Source: Pseudorasbora parva
Lineage: Eukaryota; Chordata; Actinopteri; Cypriniformes; Gobionidae
DNA length: 64,000 nt
Assembly (NCBI RefSeq): GCF_024679245.1
Contig: NC_090180.1
Location: forward strand, 10,126,007-10,190,006
Direction: 5' to 3'
The position numbers and the translations under genes were made by a program. Shown piece by piece: positions 17,680 to 27,840 of this stretch. Position 1 is the stretch's first letter. The number at the start of each line of letters is the position of its first letter. The notes beneath the pieces were generated by a model that had not been told where the DNA came from, did not search any database, and saw only the letters and a list, made by a program, of their open reading frames with translations.

Positions 17680-19989
17680 TCAATACTTGGTCGGGAATCC
17701 TCTTGCAGAAATGACTGCTTCGATGAGGCGTGGCATGGAGGCGATCAGCCTGTGGCACTGCTGAGGTGTTATGGAGTCCCAGGATGCTTCGATAGCGGCC
17801 TTAAAGGGTCATGAAACCCCCCTGCTGCAGCGGTGTTTTTTCACACCTTCGATTTGAAAAAGCTTGTTAAAAGGGGAGTGGTCGACTGTGAAAAGGTGGG
17901 ATGGTATTGTGTGGAAAGAGGGAATGTTTGCATAAATAGGGGAGTGTCTGTCAGTAGGTGCTGAGCGGTTCTGAGACATGTTCTTGGTTCACGTTGGCAT
18001 TGTTTACCACAGAGAGATTAAATGAGGGATGAGTACAGCGAATGAGAGAGCTATGAGTGGCGTGCAGCAGAGATCGCAAATCATTCAGCTCTTCATATTC
18101 AAACCAGCATAATTCAGTGAGAAATGAAAATAAATGTTATTCTGCATGACGAAATATTTTGCAAACGTGATAAAACTATATTTGTCCAAATATGCACGCT
18201 GTTTGGCAAGATGAACAACGCGCCGACGTGATAAGAGAACGTGAACCACCCAACATGCGATGCGATAGAGATGTGTAATTCTAGATCGGGGTAAAAGCGA
18301 AGGGGTTTGAGGCTCCATAGTCTCAACCGCGCATCTGAAGCAGAGCGACGCGCGCTGGGTTGCCGTGACGATCCGCGCTGTCTATCACTCGGCAGCTAAA
18401 TCTATATTTGTCCAAATATGCATCACACTGTTTCACTAAGAGCCCGAACACATGCGGTTTAGTGCATGGCTGTGACGACAAATAAAACGGAGAGGACGTG
18501 GCTTTTGTTCATTGGCCTACAGATTACAGATTGGTTATTTTGCACTCCTGACATAGATAGTCAACGCTTGCAGGTTCGGCGTGCGATTCCTCAGGTGAAT
18601 TTTACTTTACCGAGCCTTTGTAGCAAAGGCTTCCACAGACGGTGCCGGTTACAGCTCGCTCGGCGCCCTTTACGTTATTTCGTATCAGCACAACGCCTAG
18701 CTTTCCTCCGTGACTTTTCCGCACGCTGCTTCCAAAACTTCCCCACCATATCTCTACAATAATGATGTAAGACGAGCCTGACAGAAGTGACTGTCTCATG
18801 CATATTAACTAAATTATCTTGTATGCATACTACAGCGCAGGGATTGGACTGAATGAGCTTCATGTCATGAATATATATCGAGAATTGCTCAGAGCGGTCG
18901 ACGTCAGCATGTGCCCAGCTGCCCATACTTGGGCCGAAAAGGCCGTGCCGACGTCAGCATTTGTGACGTTGCTCCGACTAAACTTTTCAAACCGGAAGAC
19001 AGAAATCGCTCTGAAAAATGCAAAAATAACTATTTTCACATATGCATACCATTAATGAGTACCCTTAGTGTTTTCAATGATGTGCAGCCTATACATATCT
19101 GTTTACATCTCAAAAAAAGTGTTTTGGGGTTTCATGACCCTTTAAGCTCATCCAGAGTGTTGGGTCTTGCGTCTCTCAACTTTCTCTTCACAATATCCCA
19201 CAGATTCTCTATGGGGTTCAGGTCAGGAGAGTTGGGAGGACAATTGAGCAGTAATATCATGGTCAGTAAACCATTTACCAGTGGTTTTGGCACTGTGATT
19301 AGGTGCCAGGTTGTGCTGAAAAACGAAATCTTCATCTCCATAAAGCTTTTCAGCAGATGGAAGTTCAGTTCAGCATGAACTGCTCCAAAATCACCTGATA
19401 GCTAGCTGCATTGACCCTGCCCTTGATAAAACACAGTGGACCAACAACGGCAGCTGACATGGCACCCCAGACCATCACTGACTGTGGGTACTTTACACTG
19501 GACTTCAGGCATTTTGGCATTTCCTTCTCCCCAGTCTTCCTCCAGACTCTGGCACCTTGATTTCCGAATGACATGCAAAATTTGCTTTCATCTGAAAAAA
19601 GTACTTTGGACCACTGAGCAACAGTCCAGTGCTGCTTCTCTGTAGCCCAAAGTGGCTTGACCTGGGGAATGCGGCACCTATAGCCCATTTCCTGCACACG
19701 CCTGTGCACGGTGACTCTGGATGTTTCTACTCCAGACTCAGTCCACTGCTTCCGCAGGTCCTCCAAGGTCTGGAATCGGTCCTTTTCCACAATCTTCCTC
19801 AGGGTCCAGTCACCTCTTCTCATTGTGCAGCATTTTTTGCCACACTTTTGCCTTCCCACAGACTTCCCACTGAGGTGCCTTGATACAGCACTCTGGGAAC
19901 AGCCTATTCGTTCAGAAATTTCTTACCCTCTCGCTTGAGGGTGTCAATGATGGCCTTCTGGACAGAGTCGGTTCGGCAGTCTTACCCAT
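17680..19989 (-). pseudogene. Tc1-like transposase interrupted by another transposon
   Basis: Starts at 19989 (MGKT). The DNA-binding part and WSKVLFSDESKF, YPQSVMVWGAMS are in the 19859-19365 frame; a shifted frame gives PPNSPDLNPIENLWDIVKRK down to LDELK. After the inserted element the C-terminus resumes at 17800 and ends with ISARGFPTKY, stop at 17680-17682. The region with the second catalytic Asp (after FSTTWHL) is frameshifted. Inactive. Confidence 0.9.
17801..19145. mobile_element. TTAA-targeted non-autonomous transposon (piggyBac/Kolobok-like)
   Basis: Inverted ends AAAGGGTCATGAAACCCC and GGGGTTTCATGACCCTTT are flanked by TTAA on both sides (17801-17804 and 19142-19145). Removal restores a continuous Tc1 transposase C-terminus, so it is a clean insertion. 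It contains a repeated TATATTTGTCCAAATATGCA motif (near 18178 and 18402). No transposase seen. Confidence 0.8.
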
Positions 19990-20319
19990 GATTACGGTTT
20001 TGAGTAATGAACCAGGCTGGGAGTTTTTAAAAGCCTCAGGAATCTTTTGCAGGTGTTTAGAGTTAATTAGTTGATTCAGATGATTAGGTTAATAGCTCGT
20101 TTAGAGAACCTTTTCATGATATGCTATTTTTTTGAGATTTTGGGTTTTCATGAGCTGTAGGCCAAAATCATCAGTATTAAAACAATAAAAGACCGGACAT
20201 ATTTCAGTTGCTGTGCAATGAATCCAAAATATATGAAAGTTTAATTTTTATCATTACATTATTGAATTTTTTTATCACATATGCTAATTTTTTGAGAAGG
20301 ACCTGTATATGTATATATA

Positions 20320-21487
20320 CGCACAAAAAGGATTATTAGGAACACCATACTAATATTGTGTTTGACACCCTTTCGCCTTCAGAACTGCATTAAGTCAATG
20401 TGGCATTGATTCAACAAGGTGCTGAAAGCATTTTTTAGAAATGTTGGCCCATATTGATAGGATAGCATCTTGCAGTTGATGGAGATTTGTGGGATGCACA
20501 TCCAGGGCATGAAGCTCCGGTTCCACCACATCCCAAAGATGCTCTATTAGGTTGAGATCTGGTGACTGTGGGGCCATTTTAGTACAGTGAACTCATTGTC
20601 ATGTTCAAGAAACCAATTTGAAATGATTCGAGCTTTGTGACATGGTGCATTATCCTGCTGGAAGTAGCCATCAGAGGATGGGTACATGGTGGTCATAAAG
20701 GGATGGACATGGTCAGAAACAATGCTCAGGTAGGCCGTGGCATTTAAACAATGCCCAAATGGCACTAAGGGGCCTAAAGTGTGCCAAGAAAACATCCCCC
20801 ACACCATTACACCACCACCACCAGCCTGCACAGTGGTAACAAGGAATGATGGATCCATGTTCTCATTCTGTTTACGCCAAATTCTGACTTTCCATCTAAA
20901 TGTCTCAACAGAAATCAAGACTCATCAGACCACCAGGCAACATGTTTCCGGTCTTCAACTGTCCAATTTTGGTGAGCTCGTGCAAATTGTAACCTCTTTT
21001 TCCTATTTGTAGTGGAGATGAGTTGTAGCCGGTGGGGTCTTCTGCTGTTGTAGCCCATCCGCCTCAAGATCATGCATGTTGTGCCTTCACAAATGCTTTG
21101 CTGCATACCTCGGCTGTAACGAGTGGTTATTTCAGTCAAAGTTGCTCTTCTATCAGCTTGAATCAGTCTGCCCATTCTCCTTTAACCTTTAGCATCAACA
21201 AGGCATTTTCACCCACAGGACTGCTGAATACTGGATGTTTTTCCCTTTTCACACCATTCTTTGTATACCCTAGAAATGGTTGTGCATGAAAATCCCAGTA
21301 ACTGAGCAGATTATGAAATACTCAGACCGGTCTGTCTGGCATCAACAACCATGCCACGCTCAAAATTGCTTAAATCACCTTTCTTTCCATTTGACATTCA
21401 GTTTGGAGTTCAGGAGATTGTCTTGACTAGGACCACACCCCTAAATGCATTGAAGCAACTGCCATGTGATTGGTTGATTAGATAATG
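20320..21487 (-). mobile_element. Tc1-like transposon
   Basis: The left end has GGATTATTAGGAACACCATA, a common fish Tc1 terminal motif; the right end near 21460-21487 (TGATTGGTTGATTAGATAAT) matches the other arm of that family. It abuts the preceding Tc1 element. The transposase inside is broken. Confidence 0.8.
20350..21390 (-). pseudogene. Tc1-like transposase, inactivated
   Basis: Starts MERKGDLSNFERGMVVDARQ at 21390. Recognisable blocks: [60 protein letters not shown], and SPDLNLIEHLWDVV. Frameshifts near 20920 and 20570 and a stop replacing Arg at the ESMPH position disable it. The terminal stop is at 20350-20352. Confidence 0.9.
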
Positions 21488-21488
21488 T

Positions 21489-21634
<146 letters not shown>

Positions 21635-21705
21635 AACATGGAAAATATGTATATGTACACAATAAGTAAATTTGATCAAATTATTAATTTAAATGTTAGT
21701 ACATG

Positions 21706-22487
21706 TGTATAAAATCCCTGTTGAACTCTTAATTTGAATTCGTGTGTGACATCGCAAGGGGGTGGAGTCAGGGACATGCACAAACAAGTTCGTTTCACAG
21801 AATGTTCGGTCGCTGCAATGAGACAGATCGCGGTTTGTTTGGTGTGTGTGCGTTCTTGATAACGTAAGTTTACTTTAATATACATCATTATGTGACTGTG
21901 TATAGGTTTATATGCAGACATATGCATGCTTATTCCATATATTGTTGTTTTACCACGATATTTATTGCTCGTGCTAAGAATGTTTAGATTAACAGACGCA
22001 TTTATGCAGGCAAGTCTGTTATTGCAGACATGTATATGATATGGATCGCCGTTATATTTGTGCTGTTACTTTACTGGCATACAGTTTAGGTGTGTTGTTT
22101 ACATTATGTATAAGGAGTAGGCCTTTTTGATTGTGTTCAGCATAAAATAATGTTATGCCTCTGTTCTATTACTGGAACAAGAGCTCCATTCTTGTGGTCA
22201 TTGGTTTAATTTCACCCTGTACTACTCAATGTATAACTAAAGGTTGCTTTATTTACTGTGATATATATTTTCAAGCATTGCATTTCATTTATTCATTGTT
22301 ATTGTTTATTTATTTCAGAAACCACACATAGAACTACATCTAACCCAAACTACTTGTGTATTTGACGGAATAAATCAATGCTTGGGAACTGAAGCTGTCA
22401 TGCATTTATTTGCCTTTAAACCTTCTGATAGAGGTTGAGTATTGGATGTTGACAAGCCAGTGCATTTACGCACATACATCTTTAACA
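21706..22487 (+). repeat. 5' LTR of the txnip-carrying retroelement
   Basis: 782 bp, TG...CA. Contains an AATAAA signal near 22369. It also holds splice-like motifs: AACGTAAGT near 21860 and TTTATTTATTTCAG near 22305-22318, which could define an intron within the transcribed leader; that is inference. Confidence 0.9.
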
Positions 22488-23245
22488 AAGTGGTCCTTCG
22501 AGCCGAAGATTATATGGTTGCCCCGCACAGAGGAGAGCTTTTGCCTTAAGACTTTGGTGCGGCCATTGGCCTGGTAGGTGTGCTTGGCGACAATCGCTGC
22601 TTTGGGTACCACGATGCGAGAACAGGTGTTCTCAAATTTGGCATCAATGCAGATCTCTTCACCCTCGCAGAAGCCACGCCTGTCAATCTTGGCGTTCAGA
22701 GAAACCTGGCCATCAGGGATGAACATGCAGGTGACCTTCTTCTCCTTCATGCCTCCAGTAGGGGACAGCAAGTCTGGAGTGTTGACATCCAAGGGCTCTT
22801 CAACTTCGAAGTGTTTCTTACACTCCAGGGCCGGCTGAGAGGGTCTTTCCATCAGAGCCTTCACAAAGTATTGAACAAACCCAAACTTGCCCTTGTAGGA
22901 AGACACCAGTTGCCCTTGTTGAGGAAGCTCAAAGCCAAATGTGTATTCATACTTGTTGCCAGGACGGAGAACGACTGACCCATCCGTGTCTGAGGGATGG
23001 TCATCAAGATGGACAACCTCGTCATATTTCAGATAGTCTACTTCTTCACGGCATCTCTGTTTGCCTTTCGCGTACTCCACTTTAGCGCATCCGATTCCCA
23101 CGACCCTCATGGACATCACCTTGGTCACCTCCGAAACCTCCAACAAGATCTTCCCAGCCACTTTATCTCCACTGCAGTAAAAAGTCTTGGACGGATCATT
23201 GAAAACGATCTCGAAGGTTTTGACTCTTTTTGTCATCGCCACCAT
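22466..23245 (-). CDS. txnip: Retrocopied N-terminal half of thioredoxin-interacting protein, fused to LTR-encoded tail
   Basis: An uninterrupted frame starting MVAMTKRVKTFEIVFNDPSK is an alpha-arrestin closely matching TXNIP. Residues 1-246 are txnip-derived: an N-terminal arrestin fold (about 10-155) and the start of the second (EKKVTCMFIPDGQVSLNAKI to QKLSSVRGNHII). It runs without introns although the txnip gene is multi-exon, so it is a processed copy. The last 13 residues (from Phe247) are read antisense through the primer-binding site and LTR to a stop at 22466. The break falls just before the segment holding the thioredoxin-reactive Cys247 of human TXNIP, so no redox contact is expected. 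The PPxY-bearing tail is also missing. The gene lies antisense to the element; expression is unknown. The parent locus is not in the window. Confidence 0.9.
   Translation of the reverse strand: MVAMTKRVKTFEIVFNDPSKTFYCSGDKVAGKILLEVSEVTKVMSMRVVGIGCAKVEYAKGKQRCREEVDYLKYDEVVHLDDHPSDTDGSVVLRPGNKYEYTFGFELPQQGQLVSSYKGKFGFVQYFVKALMERPSQPALECKKHFEVEEPLDVNTPDLLSPTGGMKEKKVTCMFIPDGQVSLNAKIDRRGFCEGEEICIDAKFENTCSRIVVPKAAIVAKHTYQANGRTKVLRQKLSSVRGNHIIFGSKDHFVKDVCA
22491..22505 (+). other. Primer-binding site complementary to the tRNA-Tyr 3' end
   Basis: TGGTCCTTCGAGCCG starts 3 bases after the 5' LTR. Its complement, CGGCTCGAAGGACCA, is the 3' end of eukaryotic tRNA-Tyr (sequence recalled from memory), including CCA. 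The match ends exactly where txnip sequence begins. Confidence 0.8.
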
Positions 23246-23333
23246 TGTGATTTAAAAGCTATAAAGAAAGAAAGACTCGCGTCTCTTAGCAACTAAAAGT
23301 TGGTAAATCAGCCAGGTATTTAGTAGTAGTCCT
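23246..23333 (-). other. Probable txnip 5' UTR and upper junction of the capture
   Basis: Between the txnip ATG and the pol-like frame lie about 60-90 bases with no coding signal. This is the expected place for the 5' end of the captured mRNA. The exact junction cannot be set without the parent gene; a stop at 23304-23306 limits the pol-like frame. Confidence 0.45.
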
Positions 23334-23489
23334 TCAAAATGTGCATACAATCCTCAGCCACAACGAATTAAAGCTTCTATTCTAACAATTAGAGTGGCAG
23401 AAGTAACTATTGGTAATCGCACCTACAGTCGCCCTGTCTCTAAACTAATTGTGCTTCCAGAGATGCCTACTGATTCCAATGGTACATAA
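23334..23489 (+). pseudogene. C-terminal remnant of a BEL/Pao-like pol
   Basis: The plus-strand frame ends RVAEVTIGNRTYSRPVSKL followed by IVLPEM, stop at 23487-23489. This resembles the end of BEL/Pao polyproteins (RVxxV...RPVxKLxxL, the DUF5641-type tail). Only about 50 codons are left. Resemblance is judged by eye. Confidence 0.5.
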
Positions 23490-23538
23490 TTTAAGGGTAA
23501 AGGGACCTTTACTTGATTTCTAATTTGCTGTACAAATT

Positions 23539-23548
23539 AGGGGGCGGC
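23539..23548 (+). other. Putative polypurine tract
   Basis: AGGGGGCGGC directly precedes the TG of the 3' LTR. It is in the position of a plus-strand primer, though shorter and less pure than usual. Confidence 0.45.
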
Positions 23549-25014
23549 TGTATAAAATCCCTGTTGAACTCTTAATTTGAATTCGTGTGTGACATCGCAA
23601 GGGGGTGGAGTCAGGGACATGCACAAACAAGTTCGTTTCACACATAGACAGTAAAAGAAATGGACAGAGCGTTCCCATTGACGTCTACGGCGAAAGAATG
23701 AAGTCAACCTAGGGGCACTCACTTCCTGATGGCTGAGCGAACTGCGCAGGCTCAGACTGAGCTTGACGACGTAGATGTGACGTGAGCCTCCTGTCTGACA
23801 GCTGTGAGTCTTCTAGTAGATGTGGAAAGTGAAAGCTGAATCACGTTGTTTAAATATTTTCTCCCGTTGCTTTTGGCTCACTATGGGCTTCTCCCCATTC
23901 TTCCCCCTTGACTTTATCAGACTTTATGTCTCCACGTCCCCCCGACTGCCTCATAGACAGTAAAAGATTGCCTGCGAGCGTCTCCTCAGGTCTATACGGT
24001 AATTTCTCAACTGTGCGACAGGGTCGCGTTGGTTATGACGCAATCGTTAGCCTATTTTTACAAAAACAGCTTCTGCGGGGCGATAGTGTAAGATACAAGG
24101 TAATGGAGCCTTTTATACATTGTCGTGTTTCTTTAGAAATAAACAATGGACAAATGGAGTCTTTAAACGCCTCAGATGTAAAGTTATTCACTGTCAAAGT
24201 GACTCAAAAATGAATGGGAGTCAATGGGATGCTAACAGCAGGTGATGACTTGGTTAGCAATGGCAGCCCCTAGGGGTGGAACGCTTTCCGAGCGCTAGAT
24301 TACCCCCTTGGTTTCACAGAATGTTCGGTCGCTGCAATGAGACAGATCGCGGTTTGTTTGGTGTGTGTGCATTCTTGATAACGTAAGTTTACTTTAATAT
24401 ACATCATTATTTGACTGTGTATAGGTTTATATGCAGACATATGCATGCTTATTCCATATATTGTTGTTTTACCACGATATTTATTGCTCGTGCTAAGAAT
24501 GTTTAGATTAACAGACGCATTTATGCAGGCAAGTCTGTTATTGCAGACATGTATATAACGACGCTGATATGGATCGCCGTTATATTTGTGCTGTTACTTT
24601 ACTGGCATACAGTTTAGGTGTGTTGTTTACATTATGTATAAGGAGTAGGCCTTTTTGATTGTGTTCAGCATAAAATAATGTTATGCCTCTGTTCTATTAC
24701 TGGAACAAGAGCTCCATCTTGTGGTCATTGGTTTAATTTCACCCTGTACTACTCAATGTATAACTAAAGGTTGCTTTATTTACTGTGATATATATTTTCA
24801 AGCATTGCATTTCATTTATTCATTGTTATTGTTTATTTATTTCAGAAACCACACATAGAAGTACATCTAACCCAAACTACTTCTGTATTTGACGGAATAA
24901 ATCAATGCTTGGGAACTGAAGCTGTCATGCATTTATTTGCCTTTAAACCTTCTGATAGAGGTTGAGTATTGGATGTTGACAAGCCAGTGCATTTACGCAC
25001 ATACATCTTTAACA
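23549..25014 (+). repeat. 3' LTR, interrupted by a hAT-like insertion
   Basis: After removing 23643-24318 (insert plus one target copy) the LTR is 790 bp, 8 more than the 5' LTR (a 9-base insertion near 24556 and a 1-base deletion near 24714). It ends TTTAACA, then ACATG. Confidence 0.9.
23643..24310. mobile_element. hAT-like non-autonomous element inside the 3' LTR
   Basis: Starts CATAGACAGTAAAAG and ends GATTACCCCCTTG. It is flanked by the perfect 8-bp duplication GTTTCACA (23635-23642 and 24311-24318), which reconstitutes the LTR when removed. A shorter relative is at 29768-30066. No transposase. Weak similarity of the termini. Confidence 0.85.
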
Positions 25015-25024
25015 ACATGGTAGT

Positions 25025-25280
25025 TTAATACAGACTTTCTGTGTGGAATCTGCATGTTTTTTCCATGTCATTGTGGGTTTCCTTTGGCTGCTATGGTTTT
25101 CCATGCAGGTTAGGAAAATTTGAGAATCAAAATTGCCTGTATGAGATTGTGTGTGAGAAAGACCTGTGATGGACTGGCCATCTGTCCAGAGGGGCTTTCC
25201 CCTGCATCTGGCATAAGAAACTGGGATAGGCTCCAGTCCTGACCCTATAAGGTCATATAAGGAAAAATGAATGAATTAAT
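25025..25280 (+). repeat. Ancient LINE/SINE-tail-like repeat
   Basis: Contains GGACTGGCCATCTGTCCAG and GGGATAGGCTCCAG, motifs I associate with old L2-type LINE/SINE tails in fish, ending near an ATGAATGAATTAATGAA run. The family name is uncertain. Confidence 0.35.
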
Positions 25281-25597
25281 GAATATAATGATTATAAAGT
25301 GGGACTGAGAACTCAGCACAAGGCAGTGGGCGCATACAAAATTATCCAGCAGCAAGAGAAGCATATCTTGCGAAAAGAGAGGTAATGAATCTTATTATGT
25401 AGTGTTCCATTTTTTCATTTAATATTTTAAACAGTTTTATGAATGTATTTTCAATATTTTAAATTAAAATTATCAACTGACTTATCTGATGATTTTGTAT
25501 TATAAAATGTGACTTTGTTATTCAATCACAATTGATTTACAGTAAATCCAACCAATATAGTGCACTGTAGCCTCTTCCATACATTCTGAATTCAACG

Positions 25598-26521
25598 CAG
25601 TGGCGTAGGCAGAAAATGGGTGGGCCTCTAATAGTGTGGGTGGGCCGCCGGAATAATGTGTGTGTGTGTGGGGGGGGGGGGGGGGATCCTATTGAAACAT
25701 ATAGCAACACAGCAAAAAGTAGGCTATTCCAAATATGTTGGACCTTTTATTGTCTGTTGACTTTTAATATAGTCTATTCTGCATGTTGATCCCTTCTCAA
25801 GCTCCCATAGAACGAGCTGTGTTTGTGATATTTGAACGTGGCGCGCAGAATTATTTATAAATTCCGCTAGGAGGTGCTACTCAGTGTCGCAGAAACGAAA
25901 TACTGTAACACTAAGTTCCGTGTGATTGGCTGCAACGTGAAAAAATAGAAAACAAAACCAAACAAAGTAGATAATGTTAGATGTATAGTCCTTATAACTA
26001 CATCATAAAAATAAATCACAATGTCTGGGTCCTGTATAACAACCTGCCATTGCAACAAGTAGGAGTTGGCTGAAGATGTCGATAATATCATCATATTCTG
26101 TAGGCTATTCATATTCTGTTCACTTTCAAACGACAAAAGTGTTATGGCGCCCTGTCATCTTCGTCAAGACGTGTTTCCTTCTTAAATGTGTCATAAATGG
26201 CAGTTTAGCCATGTTTTAATGAAAAAAAGAGGCGCTGCTAGTTGAAATTGAATCCAGATATTGCCGCGAAGCAAACCATAACATTACTACTGGCGTGACG
26301 TAATCAAAGGGACGAATTAGCATATTTGTATTAATATTAGAATAGACTTCTAATGCTTGATACAATAACTCACATTTAAAATAATTATTAAATAATTGTT
26401 ACATGTTAGAAAATAGTGTTATTTAAAATATATATATATTTTCCTGGATCTGACAGGGTAGGCAAGCTGTCAATCTGGGTGGGCACCGGCCCACTCAGGC
26501 CCACCCGTAGCTACGCGAGTG
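25598..26521. mobile_element. hAT-like non-autonomous element with perfect 8-bp target duplication
   Basis: Begins CAGTGGCGTAGGCAG and ends CGTAGCTACGCGAGTG. Flanks are ATTCAACG at 25590-25597 and 26522-26529. Sub-terminal GGGTGGGCC is matched by GGCCCACCC at the other end. A poly-G run (about 25670-25685) lies inside. No transposase frame. Confidence 0.85.
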
Positions 26522-26529
26522 ATTCAACG

Positions 26530-27615
26530 TCACATGATTCATTCTGTTTTTGATCAACTTACTACTTTTACTTCAATACAGACGGTTGACTAAACGATTG
26601 TATTTGTATTTTACTTTTAAAGTAAAATAAAAACAGTATTTAGCATATTCCCTGACAGGTGGCACAACTGATATTCATCAGGTGGTGCAACCATGTTTAA
26701 ATCAACAAATAATATGTGAACAAATGGCTAAACACTAGATTGTGAATAGTTATGCATTTAATGATATACTTGTATGATTATCTTTCATGTCTTTGGATGC
26801 TAATGATACTTAATACCTGGCCACTCAAATGCAATTATTATAAATTAAAGGGGTCCTTTATAATGTCCCTTCTACAAGATTCAAAATAAGACTCTGAAGT
26901 GCATGTATTAGAAGTTTTAGGTTAAAATGCCCTGCAGATATTTTTATAGCATGTTAAAACACAAAAACGTACTGAATTTGTGTGTCCCTTTAAATGCAAA
27001 TGAGCTGCTCCCAAGTTAGCAGCTACGATTTCTCACCCATACACACTGAAAATGTCAGAAACTTGTGTTCAAACCAGAGTCGGGACAATGATGGAGAGAC
27101 TCACGAAAAAATGACAGCATGTAGAATGCAACAGGATGTTTCTTATTGGATAGAGGAATTTATGTAGCTAATATGGCATTGTTAACTATCTTCAAGTCAT
27201 TGATTAGCATATTCTGTCATGATAATCTATAAATCACTGTACAAGTGCTCATGTGGGAACTGTTGTAAGATGCCTAAAGAGCCAAATAATAAATGTTGTA
27301 TGAAGATAGAGCAGGTATAGTTTAGTTTAATTACGGTTAAACCGTATATTGTCATCTTGCTTTTACATGCTATTGCATTTGTGTTAACGGTATTGCAATA
27401 AATGTGAAAAGACAGATGTGACAGCTTGAGCCGACTCCCAATTGTGCTCAGTTACAACAAATCTTCCTCTTTTCAACACGGCCTCACCTCCTTTGTTGCA
27501 TGTTCCAGTTGGCAGGATTTATTTAAATTTTAGGGTTGGTCATGTCACTAACTCATAAAAAAGCTTGTTGTAGTCCCTGCCAGCCATTTGTTGTAGTCCT
27601 TAAAAAGTGATTTCT
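26530..27615. other. Intergenic DNA, no gene seen
   Basis: AT-rich. Around 26850-27010 a segment ending TCCCTTTAAATGCAAATGAG resembles a dispersed fish repeat. Otherwise nothing recognised. Confidence 0.4.
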
Positions 27616-27840
27616 TTAAAGGTGCTGTATGTAAGTTGTTGACTGTACTAAAGTATAATAAAATACCATAATATGTTTGTAGATATTTGGGAAACATGCT
27701 GAGTTCACATACGCGTTTCTTGGAAATCAATGCTATGACCAGTTATTTTATATTGAAAGGTCTGGGGGGAACAACTATCGCCAATATTTTGATTGAATAT
27801 TTCAACCACTAGCTGTCAATCTTACATACTGCACATTTAA
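27616..27840. mobile_element. Short TTAA MITE
   Basis: 225 bp with ends TTAAAGGTGCTGTATGTAAG and CTTACATACTGCACATTTAA, imperfect inverted repeats carrying TTAA at both ends. Confidence 0.75.

Larger units (their letters stand above)
17640..20305 (-). mobile_element. Tc1-like transposon, split by a TTAA element
   Basis: The right end reads ATTTTTTGAGAAGGACCTG followed by TA at 20306, the known fish Tc1 terminus. The left terminus is degenerate. A minus-strand transposase fills 19989-17680 but is interrupted by a 1.3-kb insertion at 17801-19145. Confidence 0.85.
21706..25014 (+). mobile_element. BEL/Pao-like LTR retroelement carrying antisense txnip cDNA
   Basis: Two long direct repeats begin TGTATAAAATCCCTG and end CATCTTTAACA. 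The whole is bounded by the 5-bp duplication ACATG (21701-21705 and 25015-25019). Between the LTRs lie a 15-nt primer-binding site matching tRNA-Tyr (22491-22505), an antisense, intronless txnip segment, a short frame resembling the end of BEL/Pao pol, and a G-rich tract before the 3' LTR. Gag, protease, reverse transcriptase and most of pol are absent, so it must have moved in trans. LTR divergence is four substitutions and two indels over about 780 bp. A 668-bp hAT-like element interrupts the 3' LTR. BEL/Pao assignment is inferred; the LTR structure is directly visible. Confidence 0.9.

Noticed and set aside
22578..22978. Plus-strand frames of 86 and 132 codons over the txnip copy
   Set aside because: Antisense shadows of the conserved txnip frame.
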